Shown here piece by piece: positions 29,187-38,385 of a DNA stretch of 64,000 bases. A program made the translations under genes and the position numbers. The DNA lies in NCBI RefSeq assembly GCF_948472415.1, contig NZ_OX419519.1:2666001-2730000 (forward strand), in the 5' to 3' direction. The notes beneath the pieces were generated by a model, which was not told the DNA's origin, ran no database searches, and worked only from the letters and a program-made list of their open reading frames with translations. How positions within the stretch are numbered: the first letter of the stretch is position 1; every line of letters begins with the position of its first letter. This stretch comes from Kitasatospora fiedleri (GTDB lineage: Bacteria; Actinomycetota; Actinomycetes; Streptomycetales; Streptomycetaceae).

Positions 29187-29327
29187 GCGGGCGTCAGCAC
29201 CCGGGCGGACGTCAACGCCCGGGCGGACGCGAACACCCGGGCGGGAGTCCGCGCTTGGGCAGGCGTCCGCGCTTGGGTGGACGTCAGCGCCCGCGCGGAG
29301 GCGGACACCCGGCCGGGCGTCAGTGCC
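29184..29327 (+). repeat. 18-bp minisatellite filling the gap between two stop codons
   Basis: Eight consecutive 18-base units, consensus cgggcggacgtcaacgcc, run from 29184 to 29327. The first unit includes the TGA of the HTH-TPR gene (29184-29186), the last the stop of the convergent phosphatase (29320-29322). The repeat is open in one minus-strand frame as a six-residue period (ARTPAQ-like), but no start is associated with it. Confidence 0.85.
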
Positions 29328-29970
29328 CCAGCCGCTCCAGGTGGCTGTGGTCGTTCCAGATCTCGACGGCGGGCAGCCCGTACTCCCAGGACAGCACGCA
29401 GAGCGCGGCGGTGCCGAGCTTGAGGCGCTGGGCGTACTCGGCGGGCAGGCCGAGCCAGCGGGCGGCCAGGATGCGCAGCAGGTGGCCGTGGGCGAACAGG
29501 ACGACGTCGCGGTCCGCGCAGTGCATCGTGGTGGTGTCGGGGTCGGGCGTGCCGTGCTCCGCGTTGAGTTCGGCGAGGAAGCCGTCGACCCGGCCGGAGA
29601 CCTGGGCCAGCGTCTCGCCGCCGGGCACGCCGTCGCGCCAGATCAGCCAGCCGGGCTGGTCGGTCTCGCGGATCTCGGTGCCGGTGCGGCCCTCGTACTG
29701 CCCGTAGTCCCACTCCAGGAGTTCGGGGCGGACGGTGGCGCGGTCGCCGAAGCCGGCGAGTTCGGCGGTCTCCCGGGCCCGGGAGAGCGGGCTGGTGTAG
29801 ACGGTCGCGTCGGGCAGGCCGTTCCACGGGGCGCGGGCGAGTCGTTCGCCGAGGGCGCGGGCCATGGCGCGGCCCTCGTCGGTGAGCGGGACGTCGGTGC
29901 GGCCGGTGTGGCGGCCGGTGGCCGACCAGGAGGTCTCGCCGTGGCGGACCAGCACGATGCGGGCGGGCAT
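29320..29970 (-). CDS. Histidine phosphatase (phosphoglycerate-mutase-like)
   Basis: 216 residues with the branch-1 histidine phosphatase motifs: [20 protein letters not shown] with the phospho-accepting His near residue 9, [28 protein letters not shown], and [16 protein letters not shown] with the second catalytic His. Likely a broad-specificity sugar-phosphate or acid phosphatase; the exact substrate cannot be told. ATG 29970 with gagg eight bases upstream; the frame is open far upstream without meaning. It diverges from the nuclease operon. Confidence 0.92.
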   Translation of the reverse strand: MPARIVLVRHGETSWSATGRHTGRTDVPLTDEGRAMARALGERLARAPWNGLPDATVYTSPLSRARETAELAGFGDRATVRPELLEWDYGQYEGRTGTEIRETDQPGWLIWRDGVPGGETLAQVSGRVDGFLAELNAEHGTPDPDTTTMHCADRDVVLFAHGHLLRILAARWLGLPAEYAQRLKLGTAALCVLSWEYGLPAVEIWNDHSHLERLGH

Positions 29971-30108
29971 GCGGGGTACCTCGTTCGGAAGGGTGCGGTT
30001 CACTGGCCCCGCCGTCGAGGGCCACCGCCCCATGATCCCCCACCCGACCCACCGGACCGACCTCCGGGCTCCGCGTTGTCGGCTGCGGATGCGAGACTGG
30101 GCCGCACC

Positions 30109-31329
30109 ATGAACGTCTCGCACCTGGGGCAGGCCACCCCGCCGCTGCGGCGGCTCTCCGAGCTGCGCGGCCCGGCGCCGCAGCGCAGCCTCGACGCCCG
30201 GGCCCTCGCCGCCCTCGCCGCCAATCCGGGGTGCCGCCGCCGCGCCCTGCTGGACGCCGCCGGCGTCGACAAGCCCGCGCTCGCCCGGCAGTTGGGGCGT
30301 CCCGCGCCGTTCGGCCAGTCGCCGTTCGCGATCCGCCGCGGCCTGCAGTTCGAGTCCCGGTTGAAGCGGGACGGCTACGCGGTGCTGCTCGATCCGCTGC
30401 GCCGCCGGCTGGGCGTGGCGGCGGACGAGGCGTCCTCGCCCGCCGTGCCGGACCTGCTGCCCGCGGCGGCCCCGGCGGTCCGCGCGGAGCGGACGCTGGC
30501 GGCGCTCGCCGAGGCCGCGGCCGATCCGGCGGCCTGGACGCTGCTGGACCACCCGATGCTGCGGCTGGACGTGGCGGGCAGCCCGGCCTACCTGGAGCCG
30601 GACGCGCTGGTGGTGCACGCCGGGCGGTGCACCGTGGTGGAGATCAAGTCCTTCCCGGTGCTGGACGGTTCGGCCGATCCGGCGCACGTCGGCGCGGCGG
30701 CCCGGCAGGCCGCGGTGTACGTGCTGGCGCTGCAGGAGGCGGCGGCCCGGCTGGCCGGCCGGCCGCTGTCCAGCGATCCGTACGCCGTCCAGGAGCTGCC
30801 GGGGGCACCGGAGTTGACGGTGCTGCTGGTCTGCCCGAAGGACTTCTCCGCGCAGCCGGTCGCCGTCCCGGTCGACGTGCGGCGCGAACTGGCGACCACC
30901 CGGCGGCAGTTGTCCCGGATGACCAGGATCGAGCAGCTGCTGGCGGCGCTGCCCGAGGGGGTGACCTTCGACCTGGCCCGGGACGACACGGGCGCGCCGA
31001 CCCGGCCGGTCGGGGAGCTGACGGAGGCGGTCGACGCGGTGCCCGCCGCGTACGCCCCGGAGTGCATCTCCACCTGCGAACTGGGCTTCCACTGCCGGGC
31101 GCAGGCGCGCTGCGCGGGCGCGGTGGAGCAGTTGGGCCGCGGGGTGCGCGGCGAGCTGGGCGCGCTGCGCACCGTCGAGGAGGCGCTGGCGGCGGCGGAG
31201 TCCGGGGCTGCGGCGGGCCCGGAGCCGGAGCCGGCGGCCGAGTCGGGCCTGGACGAGGCGTCCGAGCGGCTGGCGTACGCGGCCCGGCTGCGGGCCGAGG
31301 CGCTGGCGTCGGCGGGGGGCGCGCGGTGA
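30109..31329 (+). CDS. RecB/Cas4-like PD-(D/E)XK nuclease with cysteine cluster (first gene of a three-gene system)
   Basis: 406 residues. The nuclease core is visible as Asp165 in EPDALVV and Glu178-Ile-Lys180 in VVEIKSF, the D...(D/E)XK pattern of RecB, AddB, Cas4 and Dna2 nucleases. Four cysteines follow at 319, 323, 329 and 335 ([18 protein letters not shown]), and one lies early at Cys42 ([11 protein letters not shown]). Cas4 and AddB hold a 4Fe-4S cluster with one early and three late cysteines, so an iron-sulfur cluster is likely. The protein resembles the N-terminal half of the long TM0106-type nuclease-helicase fusions. ATG 30109. Its stop overlaps the next start (GTGA), and a helicase gene follows, so it probably works in DNA processing with these. 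Confidence 0.85.
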   Translation: MNVSHLGQATPPLRRLSELRGPAPQRSLDARALAALAANPGCRRRALLDAAGVDKPALARQLGRPAPFGQSPFAIRRGLQFESRLKRDGYAVLLDPLRRRLGVAADEASSPAVPDLLPAAAPAVRAERTLAALAEAAADPAAWTLLDHPMLRLDVAGSPAYLEPDALVVHAGRCTVVEIKSFPVLDGSADPAHVGAAARQAAVYVLALQEAAARLAGRPLSSDPYAVQELPGAPELTVLLVCPKDFSAQPVAVPVDVRRELATTRRQLSRMTRIEQLLAALPEGVTFDLARDDTGAPTRPVGELTEAVDAVPAAYAPECISTCELGFHCRAQARCAGAVEQLGRGVRGELGALRTVEEALAAAESGAAAGPEPEPAAESGLDEASERLAYAARLRAEALASAGGAR

Positions 31330-32924
31330 GCCTGCTGTCCACGCTGGCCCGGTTGGAGGCGGTGCGGGCGCAGCGGGCGCAGCCGTTGGCGACGGTGCGG
31401 CACCGGCACCTGTCGGAGCGTCCGATGGTGCTGGTGCCGTTGGCGGCCGCGGGCGAGGCGGGGGCCCCGCTGGCGGTGCTGCTGGGCACCGACCGGGAGG
31501 CGCCCCGGCTGCACTTCGTGCCGCAGCCGCTGAACCGCACCCAGCGTTCGGAGTTCCTGGCCGCGGTGGCCCGGGACGTGGTGCCGTACCTGGAGTCGTT
31601 CGGGGACGAGGTGGAGCTGCTGGAGGGCTCCGAGAAGGACCCGGTGAGCGGCGAGAAGGTGCCGGTGGTGCGGGAGTTGTGCGCGGACGCGCCGCAGCTG
31701 GTCGTGCCGAACGCGGGGGGCGTCGCGCACCTGGCGCTGCTGGGCCGCTCCACCCGGTTCCGCCGCACGGCGCAGGACCCGGACCCGGGCGAGTACCCGG
31801 CGCCGACCGAAGTCCCTCTGCTGGGGCGCTGGTTGACGCACCTGACGGACCGGGCGCAGGTGCCGGGCTCCTCGATGCTGCTGACCGTGACCGGTCTGCT
31901 GGCGCGGCACTGGGCGACCGGGCAGAGCAACCTGGAGGACCAGCACCTGGCGGCCCGGCTGGCCTGGCACCTGCCGCCGTCCGGGCTGGAGCCGGCCGCC
32001 ACCGGGGCGGCGGCGGCCGAGTGGGTGGAGTCGGCGCGGGACGGCGACGGCCTGCTGCTGCACCCGCCGGCCGGTCCGACCACCGATCCGAAGTTCGACG
32101 AGCGGGTGCTGGCCCCGGCGATCCTGCGGCACGACGCGGCGGTCGCGGTGCGCGAGCGGGCCGAGGCCGCCCGGGACGGCGCGGAGTCCCGCCGGGCGGC
32201 GGTCCTGGTCGAGCAGGCGCGGGCCGAGCTGGCCCGGGTGCTGCGCGCGGCGACGCTGCCGACCTGGCACGACGTCTGGCGCGGCCTCGACCTGCTGCGG
32301 GCGCTGCCGGCGGCCGGGCACCTGCCGGAGCGCTGGGAGGGCGACCGCTGGTCGTTCACCATGCACCGGGACCGGGTGGCGGCGGGCGAGCCCCCGCAGC
32401 CGCGCCGGGACGACGCGGTGACGGCGGCCCGCAAGCTGGCCCAGCGCGAGCGCGAGCAGGCGAGGTTGGAGATCCAGGAGTCGCTGGACGACCCGCTGGC
32501 GATGGCGGAGCGCCGGCTGTCCGGCGAGGCGTTCGCCGGCGAGGTGGTGGACGTCGTCCCGGAGTGGTCGGCGGGCCGCTCCCCCAAGCCGCGCCCGCTG
32601 CTGATGGTGCGCACCGACGACCGTCCGCACGCCGATCCGGGCCGCGAGCTGCACCGGGCGCACGCGGAGCCCGCCCAGCGGGCCGAGGTGGTCTCGGCCG
32701 CGCCGGGCGAGGTGGTGGTGCGGCTGCTGTCCGGGATGGGGCGTCGCCGGGAGCCGGAGCCGGGCAGCGTGCCGGAGCCGGGCACGGCCGTGGTGTTCAC
32801 CCTGTTCGAGTTGGCGCCCCGGCAGTCCGCGCCGCTGCCGGACCCGGCGGACACGCCGTGGACGCACGGCGGCCCCCCGGTGGCCGTCGAGGAGGTGTCG
32901 GCCGGTGCGGACGAGTGGGAATGA
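31326..32924 (+). CDS. Protein of unknown family in the nuclease-helicase operon
   Basis: 532 residues, no domain recognised. The N-terminal 250 residues look globular ([54 protein letters not shown]). The middle is helical and probably coiled-coil ([20 protein letters not shown], and [18 protein letters not shown] near residues 375-392). The C-terminal 130 residues contain beta-rich segments ([30 protein letters not shown]). GTG 31326 overlaps the nuclease stop by four bases, and the helicase starts eight bases after its end, so the three products are probably made in fixed proportion. It could correspond to the connecting region of nuclease-helicase fusions or act as a DNA-binding adaptor; this is inference from position. 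Confidence 0.8.
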   Translation: MSLLSTLARLEAVRAQRAQPLATVRHRHLSERPMVLVPLAAAGEAGAPLAVLLGTDREAPRLHFVPQPLNRTQRSEFLAAVARDVVPYLESFGDEVELLEGSEKDPVSGEKVPVVRELCADAPQLVVPNAGGVAHLALLGRSTRFRRTAQDPDPGEYPAPTEVPLLGRWLTHLTDRAQVPGSSMLLTVTGLLARHWATGQSNLEDQHLAARLAWHLPPSGLEPAATGAAAAEWVESARDGDGLLLHPPAGPTTDPKFDERVLAPAILRHDAAVAVRERAEAARDGAESRRAAVLVEQARAELARVLRAATLPTWHDVWRGLDLLRALPAAGHLPERWEGDRWSFTMHRDRVAAGEPPQPRRDDAVTAARKLAQREREQARLEIQESLDDPLAMAERRLSGEAFAGEVVDVVPEWSAGRSPKPRPLLMVRTDDRPHADPGRELHRAHAEPAQRAEVVSAAPGEVVVRLLSGMGRRREPEPGSVPEPGTAVVFTLFELAPRQSAPLPDPADTPWTHGGPPVAVEEVSAGADEWE

Positions 32925-32931
32925 TCAGCGC

Positions 32932-34325
32932 ATGGACCTTTCCGGAGCGCCGGTGACCGGCCGTCAGACCTCCTCCCCCGCCGCCGGGCCGGCCCCGGGC
33001 GAGGCCGCCGACCGGGCCGTCGCGGGCATCCTGGACGCCGTGGTGCGTCCGGCGCCGGGCGCGCCGCGCGGCGTGGTGGTGGACTCCCCGCCGGGCGCAG
33101 GCAAGTCGACGCTGGTGGTGCGGGCGGCCCGCGAGCTGGTCGGCGCGGGCGAGCGGCTGATGATCGTGGCCCAGACCAACAGCCAGGTCGACGACCTGGT
33201 CGACCGGTTGGCGGCCAAGGCCCCCGGGATCACCGTCGGCCGGCTGCACGCGAGCGACGCGCGGCCCGCGCCGGAGGCGCTGCGGCACCCGAACGTCACC
33301 GCGAAGGACAAGGTCGCCGACCTGCTGGAGCAGGACGTGGTGATCTCCACCGCGGCGAAGTGGCAGTGGGTGCGGACCGAGCAGCCCTGGCGGCAGGCCA
33401 TCGTGGACGAGGCGTACCAGATGCGTTCGGACGCGCTGCTGGCCGTCGCCCGGCTCTTCGAACGGGCGCTGTTCGTCGGCGACCCGGGCCAGCTCGACCC
33501 GTTCACCGTGGTCGGCACCGACCAGTGGGCGGGGCTGTCCTACGACCCGTCCTCCTCCGCGGTGGTCACCCTGCTGGCCCACAACCCGGCGATCCGGCCG
33601 CACCGCCTGCCGGTCTCCTGGCGGCTGCCCGCCTCGGCGGCGCCGCTGGTGTCCGCCGCGTTCTACCCGTACACGCCGTTCCGCTCCGGCACCGGCCCGG
33701 GCGACCGCACCCTGCGGCCGGGGCTGCGCGGGACGGTTCGGCGGTGGACGCGGCGATCGACGAGGCGGCGAGCAGCGGCTGGGCGCTGCTGGAGCTGCCC
33801 GCCCGGCACACCGTCCGCACCGACGCCCAGGCGGTCGCCGCCGTCGCGGCCACCGTCCGCCGCCTGCTGGAGCGCGAGCTGACCGCGCACTCCGAGCAGG
33901 GCAGCGCCCCGCTCACCGCGGGCCGGGTCGCGGTCGGCACCGCGCACCGGGACCAGGCCGCCGCGGTGCGCGCCGAACTGGCCCGGCTCGGCGTCCCGGT
34001 CGACCCGGCGGCGGGCGAGGCGGTGACGGTCGACACGGCGAACCGGCTGCAGGGCCGCGAGTACGACGTGACGGTCGTGCTGCACCCGCTCTCCGGCCGC
34101 CCCGACGCCACCGCGTTCCACCTGGAGACCGGTCGGCTCTGCGTCCTGGCCTCCCGCCACCGGCACGCCTGCATCGTGGTCGCCCGGGCCGGCATCCCCG
34201 AGCTGCTCGACGACCACCCGGCCACCGAGCCGGTCCAGCTCGGCGTCGCCGTCAAGTTCCCGGACGGCTGGGAGGCCAACCACGCGGTCCTCGCCCACCT
34301 CGCCCACCACCGCGTCCGGCTCTAG
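32932..34325 (+). pseudogene. SF1 helicase, Upf1/Dna2-like (third gene of the system; apparent frameshift)
   Basis: All helicase motifs are present across two frames: Walker A SPPGAGKST (Lys58), motif Ic region AQTNSQVDDLVDRL, Walker B IVDEAYQM, motif III FVGDPGQLDPF and motif IV LPVSWRLP in the first frame. Motif V VDTANRLQGREYDVTVV and motif VI LASRHRHACIVVARAG are in the second. The break is near 33715-33745 (between DRTLRPGLR and DGSAVDAAIDEAA). Adding one base there yields 464 residues. As written, the first frame would end at 33882 without motifs V and VI and could not couple ATP hydrolysis to translocation. Good conservation after the break favours a sequencing error. ATG 32932, eight bases after the preceding gene. 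Confidence 0.85.
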
Positions 34326-34396
34326 CCGCCGAACGCCGCCGAATGCCGCCGAATGCCGCCAAACGCCGCCAAACGCCGCCGAGCCGAATGCCGCCG
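34325..34396 (+). repeat. 10-bp tandem repeat starting at the helicase stop codon
   Basis: Five 10-base units of the type gccgccgaat / gccgccaaac run from 34325, the last base of the TAG stop, to 34374, with a degenerate copy to 34396. It fills the first part of the gap to the next gene. Confidence 0.8.
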
Positions 34397-34529
34397 GGGG
34401 CGTGCGGAGCCACCCGTACGCCCCCGGCGGGGAATAGCGCTCGTGGGCGCACCGTTCCGGTTCTGGCGGTCCGCGCGCGACAATGGACGGCGGCCGTCTT
34501 TCCCCTGTCACCCCCGGAGGTGCCCCGTC

Positions 34530-34928
34530 ATGCCCGACTCGCATCCGCAGGCGTCCGACCAGGGCGGTTCGCCGACTCCGGCGGTCGTCCCGCCGGTGCC
34601 GGGGCCGGCCCGGCGGTTCCGTCCGGCTCAGCTGATCTTCGAACCGGAGGGCGCAGCGCCCGAGCCGGAACGGTTCTTCGACCTGGAGTCGATCGACGAC
34701 CCGTCCGAACTGCTGTCGCGTTCCACCGAGTTGGCCCTGGCGTTCCGGGCCGCGGCGGAGCGGGCGACGGACTTCCAGGCGCTGGCCGCCGCCCAGCTCG
34801 CCGATCCGCGCCGGTTCGACGCGCTCTCCGCGGAGCAGATCGCCGAGCGGGCGGACTGGACGCCGGACTACGCGGTGAAGATGGTCGAGTACGGCCGGTC
34901 GCTGCAGCGCCGCGGCCCGGAGGAGTAG
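34530..34928 (+). CDS. Small conserved acidic protein of unknown function
   Basis: 132 residues. An N-terminal Pro/Gly-rich third is followed by a conserved-looking helical domain: FFDLESIDDPSELLSRSTEL, ALAFRAAAERATDFQALAAA, DALSAEQIAERADWTPDYAV, KMVEYGRSL. I do not recognise a named family. The pattern is that of actinobacterial proteins often left as hypothetical. ATG 34530 has ggagg nine bases upstream; the frame open before it is repeat-derived. Confidence 0.8.
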   Translation: MPDSHPQASDQGGSPTPAVVPPVPGPARRFRPAQLIFEPEGAAPEPERFFDLESIDDPSELLSRSTELALAFRAAAERATDFQALAAAQLADPRRFDALSAEQIAERADWTPDYAVKMVEYGRSLQRRGPEE

Positions 34929-35086
34929 GGCCCGTCGAGGAATGGGGCCCGTCTTCGAACCCCCGCCGCCGGCTCCGCCAGGCCACTGGCATATGCGGCG
35001 GGCGATGGTACGCCCGGACCCCCGCCGCTGTCCGGCGAACGCCGTTTTCGGCGCGCCCGGCCGCGCCGCCGGGCCACCCTGGCCGG

Positions 35087-35629
35087 GTGGACATCTGGAC
35101 CTATCAATCGGTGGAGTACGTCAGCGTCGCCGGGGAGGCGTGGCTCGCCTCCGCCAGCGAGTACCCGAGCAGCATGCGCGCGCTGTGGGAGGCCCGCCCG
35201 TGGGCGCCCGCGGTCCTGCCGTGCGGCCGGGTCTTCGACGTGATCAGCCTGCCGGCGGTGTTCGGCCGCCGGGTGCTGGACGAGCTGTGGACCTCGGGCC
35301 CGGGCTGCGGCCCGGTGGCGACGTACCGGGGCCGGACGCTGCTGTTCGTGCAGCCGGGGACGGCGGCCCGGCTGCGGACCCTGCTGGCCTGGGAGGAGTG
35401 GGCCCGGGACGTGCCGCCGCTGCTGTGCCACGGCCCGGGGGACGCGATCACGGTGCCGCCGGTGCAGCGGGCGATCGACGAGCCGGAGTCCTCGTCCGGC
35501 CGGTGGATCGTCGCGCCGGACACCGGCGAGCCCTGGCTGCCGGGCGCCTCGGTGGTGCTGTGGGCGTGCGTCCGGGCGGCGCGCGGCCGCACCCGGGAGG
35601 CGGGCGACCCGGGGTCGAACGCGCGCTGA
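35087..35629 (+). CDS. Conserved streptomycete protein of unknown function upstream of tRNA-Lys
   Basis: 180 residues, no firm family assignment. It begins VDIWTYQSVEYVSVAGEAWL and continues with PAVLPCGRVFDVISLPAVFG, LDELWTSGPGCGPVA, LLFVQPGTAARLRTLLAWEE and APDTGEPWLPGASVVLWACV. The cysteine-containing start and the mixed alpha/beta pattern recall proteins annotated as bifunctional primase/polymerase-like in streptomycetes, but the catalytic acidic triad is not visible, so I leave the function open. GTG 35087 is the best start. tRNA-Lys follows 75 bases later. Confidence 0.72.
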   Translation: MDIWTYQSVEYVSVAGEAWLASASEYPSSMRALWEARPWAPAVLPCGRVFDVISLPAVFGRRVLDELWTSGPGCGPVATYRGRTLLFVQPGTAARLRTLLAWEEWARDVPPLLCHGPGDAITVPPVQRAIDEPESSSGRWIVAPDTGEPWLPGASVVLWACVRAARGRTREAGDPGSNAR

Positions 35630-35704
35630 ACGGGGGGTGCCGTCCGGGCCGGAATCGATTTGAGCCCCGGCCCCGGCCGCTGCTAGAGTCTTCCACGTCA
35701 GCAG

Positions 35705-35778
35705 GCGCCGCTAGCTCAGTTGGTTAGAGCAGCTGACTCTTAATCAGCGGGTCCGGGGTTCGAGTCCCTGGCGGCGCA
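35705..35778 (+). tRNA. tRNA-Lys (CTT), copy 1
   Basis: 74 bases. Acceptor gcgccgc (35705-35711) pairs with gcggcgc (35771-35777), discriminator A. The anticodon CTT lies in the loop ctcttaa, and the T-arm reads ggttcgagtcc. CCA is not encoded. An identical copy lies at 43531-43604. Confidence 0.97.
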
Positions 35779-35784
35779 CCGACA

Positions 35785-35817
35785 GCGAAAGGCCCCCTTC
35801 ACCGGGGGGCCTTTCGC
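35785..35817 (+). terminator. Intrinsic terminator after tRNA-Lys copy 1
   Basis: A 13-bp stem, gcgaaaggccccc (35785-35797) with gggggcctttcgc (35805-35817), and a loop of seven bases, followed by gtt. Confidence 0.9.
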
Positions 35818-35867
35818 GTTGCGCCGCGCACCCGGAGGGTGTGTAAAGGGCTGCTAATGTCCGGGTC

Positions 35868-36110
35868 ATGGGGTCCGACGATCTTCACTCCGACTGGGCC
35901 GCCTGGCTCGACGCGGAGCTCGCCGAGGCCGAGGCGGCCGCCCTGCGCGCGCACCGGCGGGAGCGGCGCAGACGGGGTCTGGGCCGCGCGCTGGCCTGGA
36001 CGGGCGCGGTGACGCTGGCGGCCGGCCTCGGCTTCGGGCTGGTGTACACGGCGCAGCACGGCCCGGCCCCGCGCCCGGCGGTCTCCGCCTCGCCCAGCCC
36101 GGCGGGCTAG
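35868..36110 (+). CDS. Small single-pass membrane protein
   Basis: 80 residues: an acidic start (SDDLHSDWAAWLDAELAEAE), a strongly basic stretch (RAHRRERRRRGLGRA), one membrane helix (WTGAVTLAAGLGFGLVYTA) and a short Pro/Ser-rich tail. The basic side faces the cytoplasm, putting the tail outside. No family known. It overlaps the lutC end by four bases on the opposite strand, so the two are convergent. Confidence 0.6.
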   Translation: MGSDDLHSDWAAWLDAELAEAEAAALRAHRRERRRRGLGRALAWTGAVTLAAGLGFGLVYTAQHGPAPRPAVSASPSPAG

Positions 36111-36799
36111 TCCACCTCGTCCGGCCGGTCCGCCCCATCGGCCCCGTCGGCCCCGTCGGCCTCGTCCGCCCGGTCCAGCAGGACGACCACCAGCCGGCGG
36201 GGCCCGTGGACGCCCTTGACCCGGATCATCTCGATGTCGGCGGTGGCGGACGGCCCGCTGACGAAGGTGAGCGGCCGGGCCGGGTCGAGCCGGGCGAGCG
36301 CGCCGGGCAGCGCGGAGCGCACCTGTTCGGCCCGGACCACGCACACGTGCAGGTCGGGCAGCAGGGTGGCGGCGCGGCGCCCCTGGGCGGGTCCGCCGTC
36401 GAGGACCAGGGTGCCGGAGTCGGCGACGGCGACCGCGCAGGCCGTCAGGACGGCGTCGGTGGCGTCGAGTTCGGCCTTCCCGAGCGGCGGCCGGTCGGCG
36501 CGCACCTCGCCGTCCCACCCGGCGGGCAGCCACCCGGCGGGCAGCCCGTCCGGGACGACGAGGCTGCGGGCGCCCTCGTCCGCGAGCGCCCGGGCGACGG
36601 CGGGGCCGGGGTCCGCGGCGCGCAGCACGGTGGCGCCGTACTCGGCGAGCCGTTCGGCGAACAGCGCGAGCACGGCGGGCCGGTCGTCGGGGTCGAGGCC
36701 GGGGGCGTGCCGGAGGTAGTCGCGGGGCGGTTCGGGGGCGAGCGGGACTGCGGCGGCGCGGATGCGGCGCAGGATCTCGTCCCGGGCGGTGCCGGTCAT
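36107..36799 (-). CDS. lutC: LutC/YkgG, lactate utilisation protein C
   Basis: LUD-domain subunit of the LutABC iron-sulfur L-lactate dehydrogenase complex. 230 residues: N-terminal helix RDEILRRIRAA, then the LUD core (ALADEGARSLVVPDGL, LDATDAVLTACAVAVADSGT, SGPSATADIEMIRVKGVHGP). It is the last gene of lutABC, with ATGA overlap to lutB. The end is odd: after LVVVLLDRA the last 20 residues form an acidic repeat, DEADGADGADGADRPDEVD, not part of the fold. The neighbouring LutB has a basic tail at its own end. Confidence 0.93.
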   Translation of the reverse strand: MTGTARDEILRRIRAAAVPLAPEPPRDYLRHAPGLDPDDRPAVLALFAERLAEYGATVLRAADPGPAVARALADEGARSLVVPDGLPAGWLPAGWDGEVRADRPPLGKAELDATDAVLTACAVAVADSGTLVLDGGPAQGRRAATLLPDLHVCVVRAEQVRSALPGALARLDPARPLTFVSGPSATADIEMIRVKGVHGPRRLVVVLLDRADEADGADGADGADRPDEVD

Positions 36800-38385
36800 G
36801 CGTGTTCTCCTCGGTTGCGTGCGGCCTGCCGTCCGTCGGGTTCGTCCCGTCCGCCGGGTCCGCCCCGACTACCACGCTCGTCCCGGCCGCCGGACCCGCC
36901 CCGACCGCCGCGCTCGTCCCGTCGTCCGGCGCGCTCGTCCCGTCCGCCGGACCCGTCCCGTCCGGCGCGCTCGTTCCGCTTCCACCAGCCGCGGAAGGAC
37001 TCCCCCGGGATCTCGGGCAGCGCCCGGTTGTCGGTCCAGCCGCCGAGCGGGCCGGGCAGTGCGGCGCGCCGGGGCAGCAGCGGTCCGACCAGTCCGGCGC
37101 CCTTCACGGCGGCCTTCCACACCGCGGGGCGCGCCATCACCGCGCCGACGGTGTTCAGCGCGGCCCGTTCCACCGGGTGCCGTCCGCCGTCGGCGACCTG
37201 GGCGCGCAGGTCGAGCAGCACGTCGGTGAACCGGATCCGCACCGGACAGACCTCGTTGCAGGCGCCGCACAGCGTGGAGGCGTACGGCAGGGAGGCGGTC
37301 TGCGCGTCGTCGAGGCCCTTGAGCAGCGGGTTGAGGATCGCGCCGATCGGCCCGGGGTAGACGGAGCCGTAGGCGTGGCCGCCGGTGCGCTCGTAGACGG
37401 GGCAGGTGTTCATGCAGGCGCCGCAGCGGATGCAGCGCAGGGCCTGTCGGCCGACCGGGTCGGCGAGGGCGCGGGTGCGGCCGTTGTCGACCAGGACGAG
37501 GTGGACGTCGCGCGGTCCGTCGCCGTCCGTGGTGCCGGTCCAGGTGCTGGTGTAGGGGGCCATCCGCTCGCCGGTGGCGTTGCGGGCCAGCAGTTGCAGG
37601 AAGACTTCGAGGTCCTGCCAGTCGGGGACGGTCTTCTCCAGGCCGACGACGGAGATCAGGGTGTCGGCGAGGGTGAGGCACATCCGGCCGTTGCCCTCGG
37701 ACTCGACGACCACCAGGGTGCCGGTCTCGGCGACCACGAAGTTGGCGCCGGAGACGGCGACCTTGGCGCCGAGGAACTTCTCCCGCAGGTGCAGCCGGGC
37801 GGCTTCGGCGAGTTCGGCGGGGTCGTCGGTGAGCCCGTCGGGGGCGGGGCGGCCGTGCCGGCCCATCTCGCGGGCGAAGATGTCGCGGATCTCGCTGCGG
37901 TTGCGGTGCAGCGCGGGGACGACCACGTGCGAGGGCAGGTCGTCGCCGAGTTGGACGATGGTGGCGGCGAGGTCGGTCTCCCGGGCGTTGATCCCGGCGG
38001 CCTCCAGGGCCGCGTCGAGGCCGATCTCCTCGGTCAGCATCGACTTGACCTTGACGATCTCGCGCTCGCCGGTGGCCCTGACCAGGTCGGTGACGATCCG
38101 GTTGGCCTCGGCGGCGTCGCGGGCCCAGTGCACGGTGCCGCCGGCCGCGGTGACCTTCTCCTCGACCTGGAGCAGGTACCGCTCCAGGTCGGCCAGCACC
38201 CGGTCCTTGATCGCGGCGGCGCTGTCGCGCAGTTGCTCCCAGTCGGGGCGTTCGGCGGCCAGGACGGCCCGCTTGCCCCGGATGGTGTGGGTGGCGCGGC
38301 GGACGTTCTCCCGCAACTGCCGGTTGTCGACCTCGCGTTCGGCGGCCTCCGGGAACGCGGGCCAGCCCAGGAACGACCTCGTCAT
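36796..38385 (-). CDS. lutB: LutB, lactate utilisation iron-sulfur protein
   Basis: 529 residues: an LUD domain (MLTEEIGLDAALEAAGI, GANFVVAETGTLVVVESEGN) and two 4Fe-4S ferredoxin clusters, CIRCGACMNTCP and CGACNEVCP. It passes electrons from lactate with LutA and LutC. ATG 38385 overlaps the lutA end by four bases. The last 60 residues are an unusual Arg/Gly/Asp-rich tail with repeated GGRDER units, absent from typical LutB (about 470 residues). This tail is very GC-rich and looks like recent repeat expansion. Confidence 0.94.
   Translation of the reverse strand: MTRSFLGWPAFPEAAEREVDNRQLRENVRRATHTIRGKRAVLAAERPDWEQLRDSAAAIKDRVLADLERYLLQVEEKVTAAGGTVHWARDAAEANRIVTDLVRATGEREIVKVKSMLTEEIGLDAALEAAGINARETDLAATIVQLGDDLPSHVVVPALHRNRSEIRDIFAREMGRHGRPAPDGLTDDPAELAEAARLHLREKFLGAKVAVSGANFVVAETGTLVVVESEGNGRMCLTLADTLISVVGLEKTVPDWQDLEVFLQLLARNATGERMAPYTSTWTGTTDGDGPRDVHLVLVDNGRTRALADPVGRQALRCIRCGACMNTCPVYERTGGHAYGSVYPGPIGAILNPLLKGLDDAQTASLPYASTLCGACNEVCPVRIRFTDVLLDLRAQVADGGRHPVERAALNTVGAVMARPAVWKAAVKGAGLVGPLLPRRAALPGPLGGWTDNRALPEIPGESFRGWWKRNERAGRDGSGGRDERAGRRDERGGRGGSGGRDERGSRGGPGGRDEPDGRQAARNRGEHA

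Noticed and set aside
29320..31092. Very long minus-strand frame antisense to the nuclease gene
   Set aside because: Only the last 216 codons form a protein (histidine phosphatase); the rest mirrors the nuclease codons.
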